From: Lachnospiraceae bacterium
GTDB taxonomy: Bacteria > Bacillota > Clostridia > Lachnospirales > Lachnospiraceae
DNA: 59,792 nt
Direction of reading: 5' to 3'
NCBI GenBank assembly: GCA_014803415.1
Contig: JAAVBZ010000043.1
Span: 1 to 59,792, forward strand
Notes under the pieces: generated by a model
Database searches by the model: none
What the model was told of the DNA's origin: nothing
The model's input: the letters and a program-made list of their open reading frames with translations, nothing else
In this document: positions 34,295-44,200 of the stretch, piece by piece
Position numbering within the stretch: position 1 is the first letter of the stretch
Layout: each line of letters opens with the position of its first letter
Program-made: the position numbers and the translations under genes

Positions 34295-34378
34295 TCCCCT
34301 TAAATTGTAGTAACAAATAAGGGAAAGTCAATGGTCTAAGGGAAAGTTCCCTTAATAATATTGTATATTTAAGGGAAA
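34295..34378 (-). promoter_or_regulatory. Fic promoter with repeated TAAGGGAA operators
   Basis: The promoter is TTGACT (34331-34326) - 16 bases - TACAAT (34309-34304) on the minus strand. Sites related to TTCCCTTA occur at 34295-34304 (half), 34317-34326 (inside the spacer), 34337-34354 (perfect TAAGGGAA-AG-TTCCCTTA palindrome) and 34369-34378. The spacing suggests cooperative binding by a repressor, most simply the Fic protein's own wing. Confidence 0.65.
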
Positions 34379-34441
34379 ATATTCCGGTTATAAACATGCT
34401 CAGGCCGCGCCCTGACTTTCATCTGTTTTTCATATAAACGC

Positions 34442-34555
34442 TTACAAACCTTCATTGTCTGAAAACTCATAAGAATACTTTATACCCGCATCTTTGCACA
34501 AACTATTAATGCGCTTAAACCCGCTTCCGAACTGTCCAATTAACTTATTTAAGTA
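34442..34555 (-). pseudogene. remnant of an AlbA-type ATP-binding regulator
   Basis: A short frame reads LNKLIGQFGSGFKRINSLC, then KDAGIKYSYEFSDNEGL and stop. The G-x-G-xxRI-xxLC-xxAG pattern is the C-terminal end of AlbA_2 / RecG-like ATP-binding proteins. No start or upstream domain remains. It abuts the IstB fragment. Confidence 0.5.
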
Positions 34556-35083
34556 CAGAATTTTGGAAATAGCGACATTACGTATGCCGGCAGACTTCTT
34601 GATACAGGAACCATCGAACGGCTTGCCGAGTGTAGCTGGATCGAGGAAGGAAGAAACCTTCTTATTACCAGAAGCACAGGCTCAGGGAAAACATATATTT
34701 CCAATGCACTGTGCATAAGTGCACTCAGAAAGTTCCACACGGTCAAGTATATAAAAGCGAGCACCTTGATCTATGAACTGGAGCAGGCAGAGGTTACCGG
34801 TGAGTATCTGAGCTGCACACAGAAGATATCAGCATTTGATCTTCTGGTGATCGATGACTTCGGCTTCATGGAACTTGACATTGATAAATGTCGAAATCTC
34901 TTTGAAGTAATAGACAGCAGAGACTGCCACCGTTCTACCATGGTGATCTCACAGTTCCTTGTTGGTAGTTGGTATGAAATATTTAAGGATAGTACCTATG
35001 CAAATGCCTGCATGGATCGCATCATCCATAATGCATACCGGCTTGAATTTAACGGAAGGAATATGAGAAATCCTTCCAAGTAA
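34553..35083 (+). pseudogene. 5'-truncated IstB (IS21-family helper ATPase)
   Basis: The frame is open from 34553 after a TAA and has no start codon with a ribosome site. It encodes the C-terminal two thirds of IstB: DITYAGRLLDTGTIERLAEC, SWIEEGRNLLITRSTGSGKT (Walker A with R for the first G), then FDLLVIDDFGFMEL (Walker B), RSTMVISQFLVGSWYEIF, and a normal C-terminus. The N-terminal ~60-80 residues and the IstA transposase are missing, so this is a dead IS21 remnant. The TGGTCA..TTCGACCGAATT tail that usually ends such elements follows. Confidence 0.8.
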
Positions 35084-35154
35084 CTTGTAAGCCAGGCCCA
35101 AGTGGTCAGACTGAAGCGCACTAGCGGTCAATTCGACCGAATTTAGCATCGACC

Positions 35155-35241
35155 TATTTTGTGATCTGCTATTTGCAATGAAAATTCTACTAACTGCAAT
35201 TCTAAAATAGTTTTATGCTTCCGGGTAGATTTTCCGGAAAT
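35155..35241 (+). repeat. dispersed 87-bp repeat, copy 2
   Basis: This matches 18825-18911 with about seven differences. It lies between the IstB remnant and the silent hsdS, just outside the invertible segment. On the minus strand a short frame ends in NLPGSIKLF. Confidence 0.7.
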
Positions 35242-35295
35242 ACATTATTTTCTATTTGCATATTAATCTTAAGCGGAAATAGAAAAAAAGAATTC

Positions 35296-35390
35296 ATAAT
35301 TTGCATTATGAGAAGTTCCAGGACGGGACTGTAAAATGTATTGAGGATGAGATACCTTTTGAAGTACCGGAGGGGTGGGAGTGGTGCAGA
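35296..35390. repeat. inversion repeat IR1, left copy (95 bp)
   Basis: Identical, in inverted orientation, to 39501-39595 over 95 bases, from ATAATTTGCATTATGAG to GAGTGGTGCAGA. It encodes the conserved start of the first HsdS target domain (HYEKFQDGTVKCIEDE and following). Confidence 0.95.
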
Positions 35391-36665
35391 GTTAGAAACA
35401 TTTCTTCTGTAAAAGGTGGAAAGCGTTTGCCTAAGGGTATGATGTTTTCTGATATAATTACTAATCATGCATATATTCGTGTTACTGACATGAAAAACCG
35501 TTCTATAAATAAAATAGGATTGAAATACATTTCTGATGAGGTCTTTTCTTCAATAAAGGCATATACTATTTCGAAAGATGATTTATATGTAACAATAGCT
35601 GGGACAATAGGTGTTGTTGGCGAAATCCCTGATGAGTTAAATGGCTCAAATTTGACAGAAAATGCAGTTAAAGTATGTAATATATTTATTAACAAAACAT
35701 ATCTTTGCTATATTTTATTGAGTACATTTGTTCAAGAGCAATTTCAAGATAAAACACATCAAGTAGCAATGCCAAAGCTAGCTCTTGAAAGAATATTGAG
35801 TACACTCATACCTATTGCACCTATAAGAAAACAAAGTGATATTGTACAAACCGTCGAAAATGTAATGTATATTATAGATGAAATTGAGATAAATAAAAAT
35901 GAGTTGGAAACAAAAATAATGCAAATAAAATCTAAAATTCTAGATTTTGCTATCCGTGGTAAACTTGTTCCACAAAATCCAGACGATGAATCGGCATCAG
36001 TTCTACTAGATCGTATACGAGTAGAAAAAGAAGAACTCATCAAACAAGGCAAAATCAAGCGAGATAAACAGGAATCCATCATCTTTCGTGGTGATGATAA
36101 CTCTTATTATGAGAAGATAGGCGATACTATTGAAAACATCGATTCAATTATTCCGTTTAACATTCCGGATAATTGGGAATTTATTCGGTTTAAAGAGCTA
36201 TGGGAATTGATTTCGGGAAGAGATTTATCACCTGCAGAATACAATGAAAAAAATATAGGTATTCCATATATTACAGGTGCAAGCAATTTTAACAAGGGAA
36301 ATATAGAATTAGTCAGATGGACATCAAATCCGCAAGTCATCACGCATACTGGTGACTTGCTCATTACATGTAAAGGTACAATAGGTGAAATGGCATTTAA
36401 TTATTTTGGAGATGCGCATATTGCACGTCAAATTATGGCAATTCGTAATATTTTTAACCTGAATGCTGAATATTTGTCATTATGTATTTTTTATTACATA
36501 AATACTATTAAGAGGTCTGCTAAAGGATTAATCCCTGGTATATCAAGAGAGGATATTCTAAATCTAATCCTTCCACTGCCACCAGTAGATTATCAAAATG
36601 AAGTTGCTTTATATATCAAAAAAACAAATGATGTGTTGCATTTAATGGAGAAGAGTCTCATCTGA
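35301..36665 (+). CDS. hsdS: silent HsdS cassette (specificity subunit without N-terminus)
   Basis: This is the second specificity gene, pointing opposite to the active one. It starts exactly at the 95-bp repeat, has no ribosome site, promoter or N-terminal helix, and should not be expressed where it is. It holds two different target-recognition domains: TRD1 about codons 30-190 (RVRNISSVKGGKRLPKG and on), a central conserved helix region with the 68-bp repeat, and TRD2 (RFKELWELISGRDLSPAEY and on) to the stop. Inversion at the repeats would bring it behind the expressed N-terminus. The central AIRGKLVPQNPDDESASVLL is the standard HsdS spacer. Confidence 0.9.
   Translation: MHYEKFQDGTVKCIEDEIPFEVPEGWEWCRVRNISSVKGGKRLPKGMMFSDIITNHAYIRVTDMKNRSINKIGLKYISDEVFSSIKAYTISKDDLYVTIAGTIGVVGEIPDELNGSNLTENAVKVCNIFINKTYLCYILLSTFVQEQFQDKTHQVAMPKLALERILSTLIPIAPIRKQSDIVQTVENVMYIIDEIEINKNELETKIMQIKSKILDFAIRGKLVPQNPDDESASVLLDRIRVEKEELIKQGKIKRDKQESIIFRGDDNSYYEKIGDTIENIDSIIPFNIPDNWEFIRFKELWELISGRDLSPAEYNEKNIGIPYITGASNFNKGNIELVRWTSNPQVITHTGDLLITCKGTIGEMAFNYFGDAHIARQIMAIRNIFNLNAEYLSLCIFYYINTIKRSAKGLIPGISREDILNLILPLPPVDYQNEVALYIKKTNDVLHLMEKSLI
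36045..36112. repeat. inversion repeat IR2, left copy (68 bp)
   Basis: Identical, inverted, to 38770-38837 over 68 bases, from CAAGGCAAAATCAAGCG to CTCTTATTATGA. It lies between TRD1 and TRD2 in both hsdS alleles. Confidence 0.95.
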
Positions 36666-37240
36666 GGTTCTTCTCCAACGTATACATAATGGAAAATGCT
36701 ACAGTTAATGGTGCAATTATTCTTAGTTGCTCATTGCACGGCGGAATTGGAACAAGCATTTCTTTTAAGGTAAGTGGTTTAGGTTCTTATTGATTAGTAG
36801 ACCCTTTACCCTTCTGTTCTAATTCACACTGATTCGCGTTTATAAATATATATATAATTTTATTATACTATGTATGCGAATAACTGTAACATGAATGAGA
36901 ATCTGAGACTATTGATAGGTTTAAACAATTGTCTTCAGAATGATAAATTCCAACACATCCTAATGTACCAATTCCAGTAGAATTAATCACAATATCACCG
37001 TCTAGTACATGTTCGTCAAATGGATATTTTCCCAATATACTTTCGTCAAAATACTGTACCTATCTAACATCAATTCCATTATATTTTGTATTGCATTTTT
37101 GTGCAAAAACGAGTGTATTGCTCTCATCAATATATTTGGGGCTTTTTTCTCTATGGATTTCTTTTATACAACAGTTATCTTATCCACTCCCACGCAACAG
37201 GTGTTTCATGGGGTATTTCTTCGTCTATACAACATGTTTC
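36665..37240 (-). pseudogene. decayed third hsdS half-gene
   Basis: Minus-strand frames, broken by stops and frameshifts, match a target-recognition domain end to end. CIDEEIPHETPVAWEWIR (37235-37181, then a stop), KYIDESNTLVFAQKCNTKY, FDEHVLDGDIVINSTG followed by IGTLGCVGIYHSEDN, and finally KEMLVPIPPCNEQLRII with FSIMYTLEKNL near 36665-36760 are all recognisable. No start or intact reading frame remains. It lies between the silent hsdS and the recombinase, so it is a retired cassette of the same shuffling locus. Confidence 0.75.
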
Positions 37241-37344
37241 ACTACCTATCTTCTTGTAATAAGAGAAACACAGAATTTTGTATCATATTATAATTCCAAT
37301 TAACAAAGAATTTCGCTATCACTAATATCAATTGGAGGTATAAG

Positions 37345-38148
37345 ATGAAAGAATCATTTGAAAATTATTTGAAAAAGGAAAATCTATCGCAACATACGAT
37401 TTCAGTGTATTTATGGACAGTGAACTATTATCTAACTAATTATAAGGACTTTAATATCGAGAATCTTCACGCATATAAAGGATACTTAATGGAATTTTTT
37501 AATCCCAAAACGGTAAATCTTAGAATTCAAGCCATCAATAAATATCTAGGTTATATTGGGAAGGAAAAATTACGGTTAAGTGCGGTTAAAATCCAACAAA
37601 AGACGTTTCTTGAAAACGTAGTAAGCAATGCAGATTATGCATTTTTAAAGAAACAACTGAAAAAAGATGGTAATATGCAGTGGTACTTTGTTGTATGGTA
37701 TTTGGGTGCTACTGGAGCAAGAGTGAGTGAACTTATTCGCATTAAGATTGAGCATGTCAATTTTGGATATTTCGATTTATACAGTAAAGGTGGCAAGCTT
37801 CGCCGATTATATATTCCAAAGATGCTTAGGGAAGAAACGCAGAAATGGCTATCAGAAGAACAACGCACGACCGGCTATTTGTTTTTGAATCGTTTCGGGG
37901 AGCGTATTACTGCTCGCGGAATATCCCAACAGCTTAAAAATTATGCTGACAAATATGGCTTGGATTCCAAAGTAATATATCCACACTCGTTCAGACATTT
38001 GTATGCGAAAAACTTTTTGGAAAAGTACAATGATATTGCATTGCTTGCCGATTTGATGGGGCATGAGAGCATAGAAACGACAAGAATCTATCTGAGAAGA
38101 ACTGCTACAGAGCAGCAATCCTTGATTGATAAGATTGTTACATGGTAA
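37345..38148 (+). CDS. tyrosine recombinase, HsdS invertase
   Basis: This 267-residue site-specific recombinase has an N-terminal SAM-like core-binding domain (residues 1-85) and a catalytic domain with R126 in TGARVSELIRI, probable K151 near SKGGKLRRL, H214-S-F-R217, H240 in LMGHESIETT, and the nucleophile Y249. Recombinases of this kind beside hsdS in other Firmicutes invert hsdS segments through inverted repeats. It lies inside both repeat pairs, so it flips with the DNA. It has a GGAGG site, and a bidirectional terminator separates it from the convergent hsdS. Confidence 0.9.
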   Translation: MKESFENYLKKENLSQHTISVYLWTVNYYLTNYKDFNIENLHAYKGYLMEFFNPKTVNLRIQAINKYLGYIGKEKLRLSAVKIQQKTFLENVVSNADYAFLKKQLKKDGNMQWYFVVWYLGATGARVSELIRIKIEHVNFGYFDLYSKGGKLRRLYIPKMLREETQKWLSEEQRTTGYLFLNRFGERITARGISQQLKNYADKYGLDSKVIYPHSFRHLYAKNFLEKYNDIALLADLMGHESIETTRIYLRRTATEQQSLIDKIVTW

Positions 38149-38153
38149 TAGTT

Positions 38154-38179
38154 CAGCCGCCCTCGAGAGAAGGCGGCTG
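38154..38179. terminator. terminator between recombinase and hsdS
   Basis: CAGCCGCC pairs with GGCGGCTG around a 10-base loop; T residues follow on the plus strand. It sits between convergent genes and can serve both. Confidence 0.75.
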
Positions 38180-38183
38180 TTTG

Positions 38184-39788
38184 TTAAGATAGTGCTCCTA
38201 ATATTTCATCAAAATTTTGCCAAGCCCTTTCTGTTATTCTTGTTATTCTTTGCTGTTCCGCATATGGAGATATTGGAATTAATGTTCTTCGAATATGTTC
38301 CAAATGCAAATTGGGAACGCCGATTCCCTTTAAGGATTTATTAAAATATTCTTGGACATAACTGCAACCTATGACATTTAAAATATATTGTGAATCAATC
38401 AATCTACCTGCAATTCTAATGAGAGCAAGACTAACATAGATATCAAAAATAACATCTCTATCTACAATCGCAGCAACCCCTGTAGTGCCATTTTTGGCAA
38501 GAAGAATATCTCCTTTTATTGGTGCTAAACGATTATACAATTCTGTATGCAATGACTCGGGTATATACATAATATTTTCCCAATCAATTTTTCCGGTAGT
38601 TACATTTTTGGACGATAGAAAAATATACCCTCTATCGCAGTATTGAGGTGTTTTATGTGTACCGTCTGTTAATATTGAGGATACATTTTGTAATCTAGTC
38701 CACTCCCATCCTTCTGGTAATTCAAAAGGAAGTTCATCATCTATGCAAACTGTATTTCCGTTAATGGTTTCATAATAAGAGTTATCATCACCACGAAAGA
38801 TGATGGATTCCTGTTTATCTCGCTTGATTTTGCCTTGCTTTATCAGTTTCTCTTTCTCTGCTCGAATACTTTCTAAGAGAATTGAAGCGGGTTCGTCATT
38901 CGGCTCTTGTTTTACAAGCTGCCCTCGGATGGCGAGGTCAAGAATCTTTGTTTTTGCATTACCAATTAAACAATGTAGTTCCTCTTTGCGCGCGCTCATA
39001 TCATCTACTAATGCTAATATTTTTTCAACAGATAAAGCGATATTTATTTGTTCTTTTAATGGTGGCAACACACATAAATATGTCATAGCTATTGAAATTG
39101 TAATGGTGTCAACGGTTGTTCCTTTCGAGTTACGTATCATTTGCTGTTGTAAAAACGATGATTCAAACATTATTTTTGCATATTTTGAATCTATTATTTT
39201 GTTTATATTCTGAAAACATATTACGGATGCATCTTTGTAATAAAAACGATCCTCCTTCTTTACTATATACACTTTGCCGATTGTACCAACTGCCGATACC
39301 ATCAAATCGTTTTCTTGAGGTATCCCATAATTTTGAATCATATCTTGATAATGTTCTTCAGCTATAAATAGTTCATTTTCAACATAGTTATTTTCTGCAA
39401 GTTTAACAATTTCTCTAGCACGATAAAACGGAACACCTTCTGTTTTCCAATCAGACTGGAGCACTCTTTTAGCAGAGCAAACAGAAAATAAGTCATTTAA
39501 TCTGCACCACTCCCACCCCTCCGGTACTTCAAAAGGTATCTCATCCTCAATACATTTTACAGTCCCGTCCTGGAACTTCTCATAATGCAAATTATCCTCA
39601 CCCACAAAGATAATCGTATCGTTCTTTATATCCTTTGCTTTCAGCTTTCCACCCCTTACCATCTGCTGTTTTTCGGCACGAACTCTCTCAAGAAGAACCG
39701 ATGCCGGTTCATCATTCGGATCTTGTGGAACTAACTTTCCGCGAATAGCCAAATCCAAAATTTTCTGGCGCAGCGCTTTTGTATTCAT
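38184..39788 (-). CDS. hsdS: type I restriction-modification specificity subunit HsdS (expressed allele)
   Basis: This 534-residue subunit sets the DNA sequence cut or methylated by the HsdRMS complex. The N-terminal helix and linker (MNTKALRQKILDLAIRGKLV, DEPASVLLERVRAEKQQMV) precede TRD1 (about 88-250). The central conserved helices (DLAIRGQLVKQEPNDEPASILL) are at about 283-305, and TRD2 is at about 345-500. The central and N-terminal copies of the same helix show the usual pseudo-twofold design. The start abuts the hsdM stop. The gene contains one copy of each inversion repeat. Confidence 0.95.
   Translation of the reverse strand: MNTKALRQKILDLAIRGKLVPQDPNDEPASVLLERVRAEKQQMVRGGKLKAKDIKNDTIIFVGEDNLHYEKFQDGTVKCIEDEIPFEVPEGWEWCRLNDLFSVCSAKRVLQSDWKTEGVPFYRAREIVKLAENNYVENELFIAEEHYQDMIQNYGIPQENDLMVSAVGTIGKVYIVKKEDRFYYKDASVICFQNINKIIDSKYAKIMFESSFLQQQMIRNSKGTTVDTITISIAMTYLCVLPPLKEQINIALSVEKILALVDDMSARKEELHCLIGNAKTKILDLAIRGQLVKQEPNDEPASILLESIRAEKEKLIKQGKIKRDKQESIIFRGDDNSYYETINGNTVCIDDELPFELPEGWEWTRLQNVSSILTDGTHKTPQYCDRGYIFLSSKNVTTGKIDWENIMYIPESLHTELYNRLAPIKGDILLAKNGTTGVAAIVDRDVIFDIYVSLALIRIAGRLIDSQYILNVIGCSYVQEYFNKSLKGIGVPNLHLEHIRRTLIPISPYAEQQRITRITERAWQNFDEILGALS
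38770..38837. repeat. inversion repeat IR2, right copy (68 bp)
   Basis: Exact inverted copy of 36045-36112. Recombination here would swap only TRD2 of the active hsdS with that of the silent one. Confidence 0.95.
39501..39595. repeat. inversion repeat IR1, right copy (95 bp)
   Basis: Exact inverted copy of 35296-35390, inside the active hsdS. Recombination here would swap everything behind the HsdS N-terminus, both TRDs, in a 4.3-kb inversion. Confidence 0.95.
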
Positions 39789-41233
39789 TAGACATCTTCC
39801 TCCAAATCTCCAATCAAACTTTTAAGAGCTGCAACTGCACTATTGATATTTGAGGCTTTTTCTTCAATTTCAGCAAAAAGCTCTGCAAGCGTTCTGTCAT
39901 CTGCACCGTTCTCAGAGCGAATCCATGTAATATCCAAACTTGTCTTATTTCTAGTAAGAATATCCTTCTCATAATCAAACTTTCTCCAACGTCCATTAGG
40001 ATTTTCATCAGACCATGTTTCCTTACGTTCTTCCATGTGTCCTGTGCAATAACATTCAACAAACTCATCAAAATGTCTTCTTGTAAGAGGATTTGTTTTA
40101 CCAAAAGACGGCATATTAGAACGAAGATCATAAATCCATACAGATTTCGTATTTCCCTTATCTTTAGTCCCTTTATGAAAAAAAAGAACATTTGTCTTAA
40201 CTCCCTGCGCATAAAAAATTCCTGTTGGAAGCCTCAAAATGGTATGAAGATTACATTTTTCCATTAAATCTCTACGGATTTTCTCACCGTCATTATCCGC
40301 AAATAATACATTGTCCGGCAGAACGACTGCTGCTCTCGCCTTTCCATCAGTATTGAGTGAACGATAAATATGCTGCAAAAAATTAAGCTGTTTATTACTT
40401 GTCATATAAGTCAGATCATCCCTGCTGGCACGTTCACCACCTTTCTTTGTTCCGAATGGAGGGTTTGTAAGCACAACATCATAATTCTTTAACACTTTAC
40501 CTTGATTAGATAAAGTATCACAAAGGTATATTTCACCCTCGATATCATGAAGCATAGCGTTCATCAGAGCAAGCCTGTGAGTTTCATGCACAAGTTCTGC
40601 ACCTGTGAATGCCTCATATTTTTGAAAATGTTGTTCATCTTCCGATAAACCAAATAAATCGTTTGTATGTTCTTTCACATATCTGTCAGCGGCAATCATA
40701 AATCCATATGTGCCACATGCAGGGTCATTACACTTTTCTCCCAGCTGCGGCGCAATAAGTTCCGTCATAACATCAATAAGAACACGTGGCGTAAAATACT
40801 GTCCCGCACCGGATTTTTTCTCGTTGGCGTTTTTCTCCAGTAGACCTTCATACAAATTTCCAAGTCCTTCTTCCTTAGCACTGTACCAATCAAGGTCATC
40901 AATGCTTGTAATAATTTTTTTCAGATTCGCCGGCTCGTCAATCTTACTGCTTGCACCGGAATAAATATGTTGAATTCTACCACTGCCGTTTTCACCCAGC
41001 TCCTGCAAAAGTGTTGCATAGAATTTTTTCAATTCAATACCATCTTTACTACATAGCCTGTCCCATCTGTATTCTGCCGGAATATTTTTTTCTGTCTTTG
41101 TTTCCTTTGCCATCTTCAGAAAAAGAATATAAGTAAGCTCTGTCACATAATCCTGATAGGTAATGCCGTCATCCCGAAGCACATTGCACAGATTCCAGAG
41201 CTTTGCCACAATTTCATTATTTGTCATTTTCAA
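39788..41233 (-). CDS. hsdM: type I DNA adenine methyltransferase HsdM
   Basis: This 481-residue subunit methylates adenine in the HsdS-chosen sequence using S-adenosylmethionine. The N-terminal helical HsdM domain (1-140) includes SGAGQYFTPRVLIDVM. SAM motif I reads DPACGTYGFMI at 170-180, with Tyr in place of the usual Gly, and catalytic motif IV NPPFG is at 257-261. A TGKARAAVVLPDNVLF segment follows. It sits 13 bases after hsdR, with hsdS downstream; its stop touches the hsdS start. Full length and intact. Confidence 0.95.
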   Translation of the reverse strand: MKMTNNEIVAKLWNLCNVLRDDGITYQDYVTELTYILFLKMAKETKTEKNIPAEYRWDRLCSKDGIELKKFYATLLQELGENGSGRIQHIYSGASSKIDEPANLKKIITSIDDLDWYSAKEEGLGNLYEGLLEKNANEKKSGAGQYFTPRVLIDVMTELIAPQLGEKCNDPACGTYGFMIAADRYVKEHTNDLFGLSEDEQHFQKYEAFTGAELVHETHRLALMNAMLHDIEGEIYLCDTLSNQGKVLKNYDVVLTNPPFGTKKGGERASRDDLTYMTSNKQLNFLQHIYRSLNTDGKARAAVVLPDNVLFADNDGEKIRRDLMEKCNLHTILRLPTGIFYAQGVKTNVLFFHKGTKDKGNTKSVWIYDLRSNMPSFGKTNPLTRRHFDEFVECYCTGHMEERKETWSDENPNGRWRKFDYEKDILTRNKTSLDITWIRSENGADDRTLAELFAEIEEKASNINSAVAALKSLIGDLEEDV

Positions 41234-41246
41234 TATCTCCTAATTT

Positions 41247-44200
41247 TTACATTGCCACATACATTGCATCATTAATCTCTGTAATAAATTCATCCAATTT
41301 ATTTCCAAACGCTTTATTTACAACATCATATCCACCTTTATTTACAAAGGCTACCGATTCAAAAGTTTCTTTATTCAATATTGTTTCCTTAAGCAACTGC
41401 AATTCAATACGATCAAGCCAGCCAAGCTGCACTTTTGTCAGTTCTGGATGCGCTTTCTTTACTCTTAACAATGCATTGTGAATTCTTTCATCTTTACTGA
41501 TAAGAGCATCCCCAATACTTCGCTGCCTAATAAAACTGATAATGTCTGCGGCTATATCCTCATTTGTCATATTTTTCCATGCAGTATTAAGCATCGTCTC
41601 ACTAAAATGATTCCGATCCAAGATTAGCTTAAGTTCTTTTAAAGATTGCCTTGTTAAGTCTTGAGGTCTCGTTGTAATAATTTTGAGTGCGGCTATTTCA
41701 TTAAGATGCGTATCTATAAAATCACGGAATTCTTTCAGATAATCCTCCGGTTTTGTCGCGTTACCATATCCTCGTTCATGTGCTCTAATCTCATCCTCAG
41801 CATTACTGATCGCTTTCCCATGCTGTCGCGGCATACGTTTAACATATCGAAAAGCAGATTTGTTTTTCCTGAGCAAATCTTCTGCTTTATCTACATCCAT
41901 ATTTTTTAAGTGCTTCAAATATTCGTGTATTTCAAATCCTGTTATCTGTGCAAACTGTTCTCTACACTCCTTGCTCATCCCCGACTGATAACGCCTAATT
42001 TTTGCAATCATCAAATCTACCTGATTCTGTCTCTGTTCCTTGGTTTCTAACGCACCAAAACCATCTATTATCTCTTCAAAAGTAACATTCGTATTTACAA
42101 CGACCGGCTTCATGTTTGTAACCGGCTCCAATGCATTATATACGCCTACGGCATCATAAATTTCAAAATGCGTTTTTCCTATATCATCACATAGCCTTGT
42201 AGCCCGACCCAACATCTGTTCAAATAGAATCCTTGACTTAATTCTTCTAAGAAAAACAAGATTCTCGATTTCCTTCACATCAATTCCTGTTGTCAACAAA
42301 TCAACTGTCACAACAATATTGGGATATGCCTCACTCTTAAACCTTCTGATCACTTCATAGATTTTCTTTTGATTTCCATTTTCTATCGAACCTGTAATCT
42401 TCATGATTGCTTCTGGGCTTATTCCCTGCTCAGCATAAATTTCTTGAAGGATTCTTGTAACCATGTCAGCATGAGCATCATCTACGGCAAATATAAGTGT
42501 CTTACCTTTCTCGTTAGGATCTATGTATTTGGTAATTTCAGCAAGGACCGTTTTATTAAAATTCTCAGTAATAACCTCCTTATTAAATTTATCTACTTCA
42601 AATTTTAAATCATCATCCAATTGGTCTGAATTCAGAATTTGTCTTGTAATCGGGTCATAAATTGGAACCGTAGATCCCGCTTCAAAAGTAATGCCTTCCT
42701 CACTCAATTTTGTCTTAATAATATGTGGTGCATCATGATCTACAAGATATCCGTCAACGACCGCCGTTCTATAATCATATGTATAGACAGGACTGCCAAA
42801 AATTTCTGTTGTCTGCAACGCTGGTGTTGCCGTAAGTGCAATTTTAACTGCATCAAAATAATCAATCACAGAACGATACTTGCTTCTGTAATCATCCTGA
42901 TCTCTGTATAATATCTCCTCATCGGCCATTTCGCGGTCGAGCAAGTATCCACGATGAGCTTCATCAACAATAATCAAATCATAATCCGTTGATCCAAGTC
43001 TACAATCAGAACCATCATATAGCACACGTTTTACAAGGCTCTGTACAGTACTTATATGAACCTTGGTATCTTTTTCAAATTCCTTATTCTTTAACTCCTT
43101 TACATCATAAATTTGATTCAAGGTGAGAAGATCTTTAATTTTAACTTCCCTAAATGTATCCATTGTCTGGTTTCCAAGAGAATTTCTATCAACTAAGTAA
43201 AGAATTCTCTTGAATCTTTTAGCCACCAGAAATCTGTATATCATCCCAAGAACGGTCCTGGTTTTTCCCGTACCAGTGGCCATAGCAAGTAGCACTGTTT
43301 TCTTATGATCGTTAATAATTGCATTTTCTGCTGCTTTAATAGCCTCAATCTGATAATAATGCAAACTGAGACCGTTAGGATTTTCAAGATCCTCATACCC
43401 CGTAGCAATGAGTTTTTTATTTGCTTCCACAACGTTTTTTTGCAAATCAAGAATCATTTCTTCAGGTCTAGGCCATGCAGCTACTGCAGTCGGCACATTA
43501 AAAGGTTCTCTTGTATCCAACCCCCATATCCCAGATTTTTCTTTATATTGTTCAAGATACGGACGACCATTCGTAGCATATACAAACGGAACATAATATT
43601 CTTGAAATTTCTTCAACACATATTTCTGATCCTGCACTTTAATGTTCTTCGCATAATCTTTTGCTTGCACATTTAATGCGCCAAAAACATCCGTATCTAT
43701 TTTTTTTGCTTCCACAATTCCTACAAGCATCTCACCGATAAATAAAGCATAATCAGCATATCCCCCATTTCCAAGACTACTATCGGTAGGCCATTCTGCA
43801 ATTGCTTTATATGTATTCTTCTCTGGCCTGCTTCCTTTAGAATAACGAATAACTTGTGTATCAGCATCCCATCCTGCCCGCCGGAGTTGTTCATCAATCA
43901 ACTCTCTCGTCTGTGCTTCTGAAAGATGTACATTTATCGCTTTTTGATATGCTATTGCCTTTCTCTTGGTATCTGTCTTGCCATTTTTTCTTATAATTTC
44001 AATTTCTGCTTCCAATTTGGCATATTTTGCTTCAAGTTCCTTATTCTCTTTTTCCAACATTTCTGCTCTGAACACCATATCAACAGGCTCTACATAAGGT
44101 ACCGGCTCATATGTATAGTCTCCATATGTCTGCATGAACCATGTGCCAAGATAAAATGTCAGCCGTAAATTATCTTTTGCTCTCTTTAAATCATCTTCCC

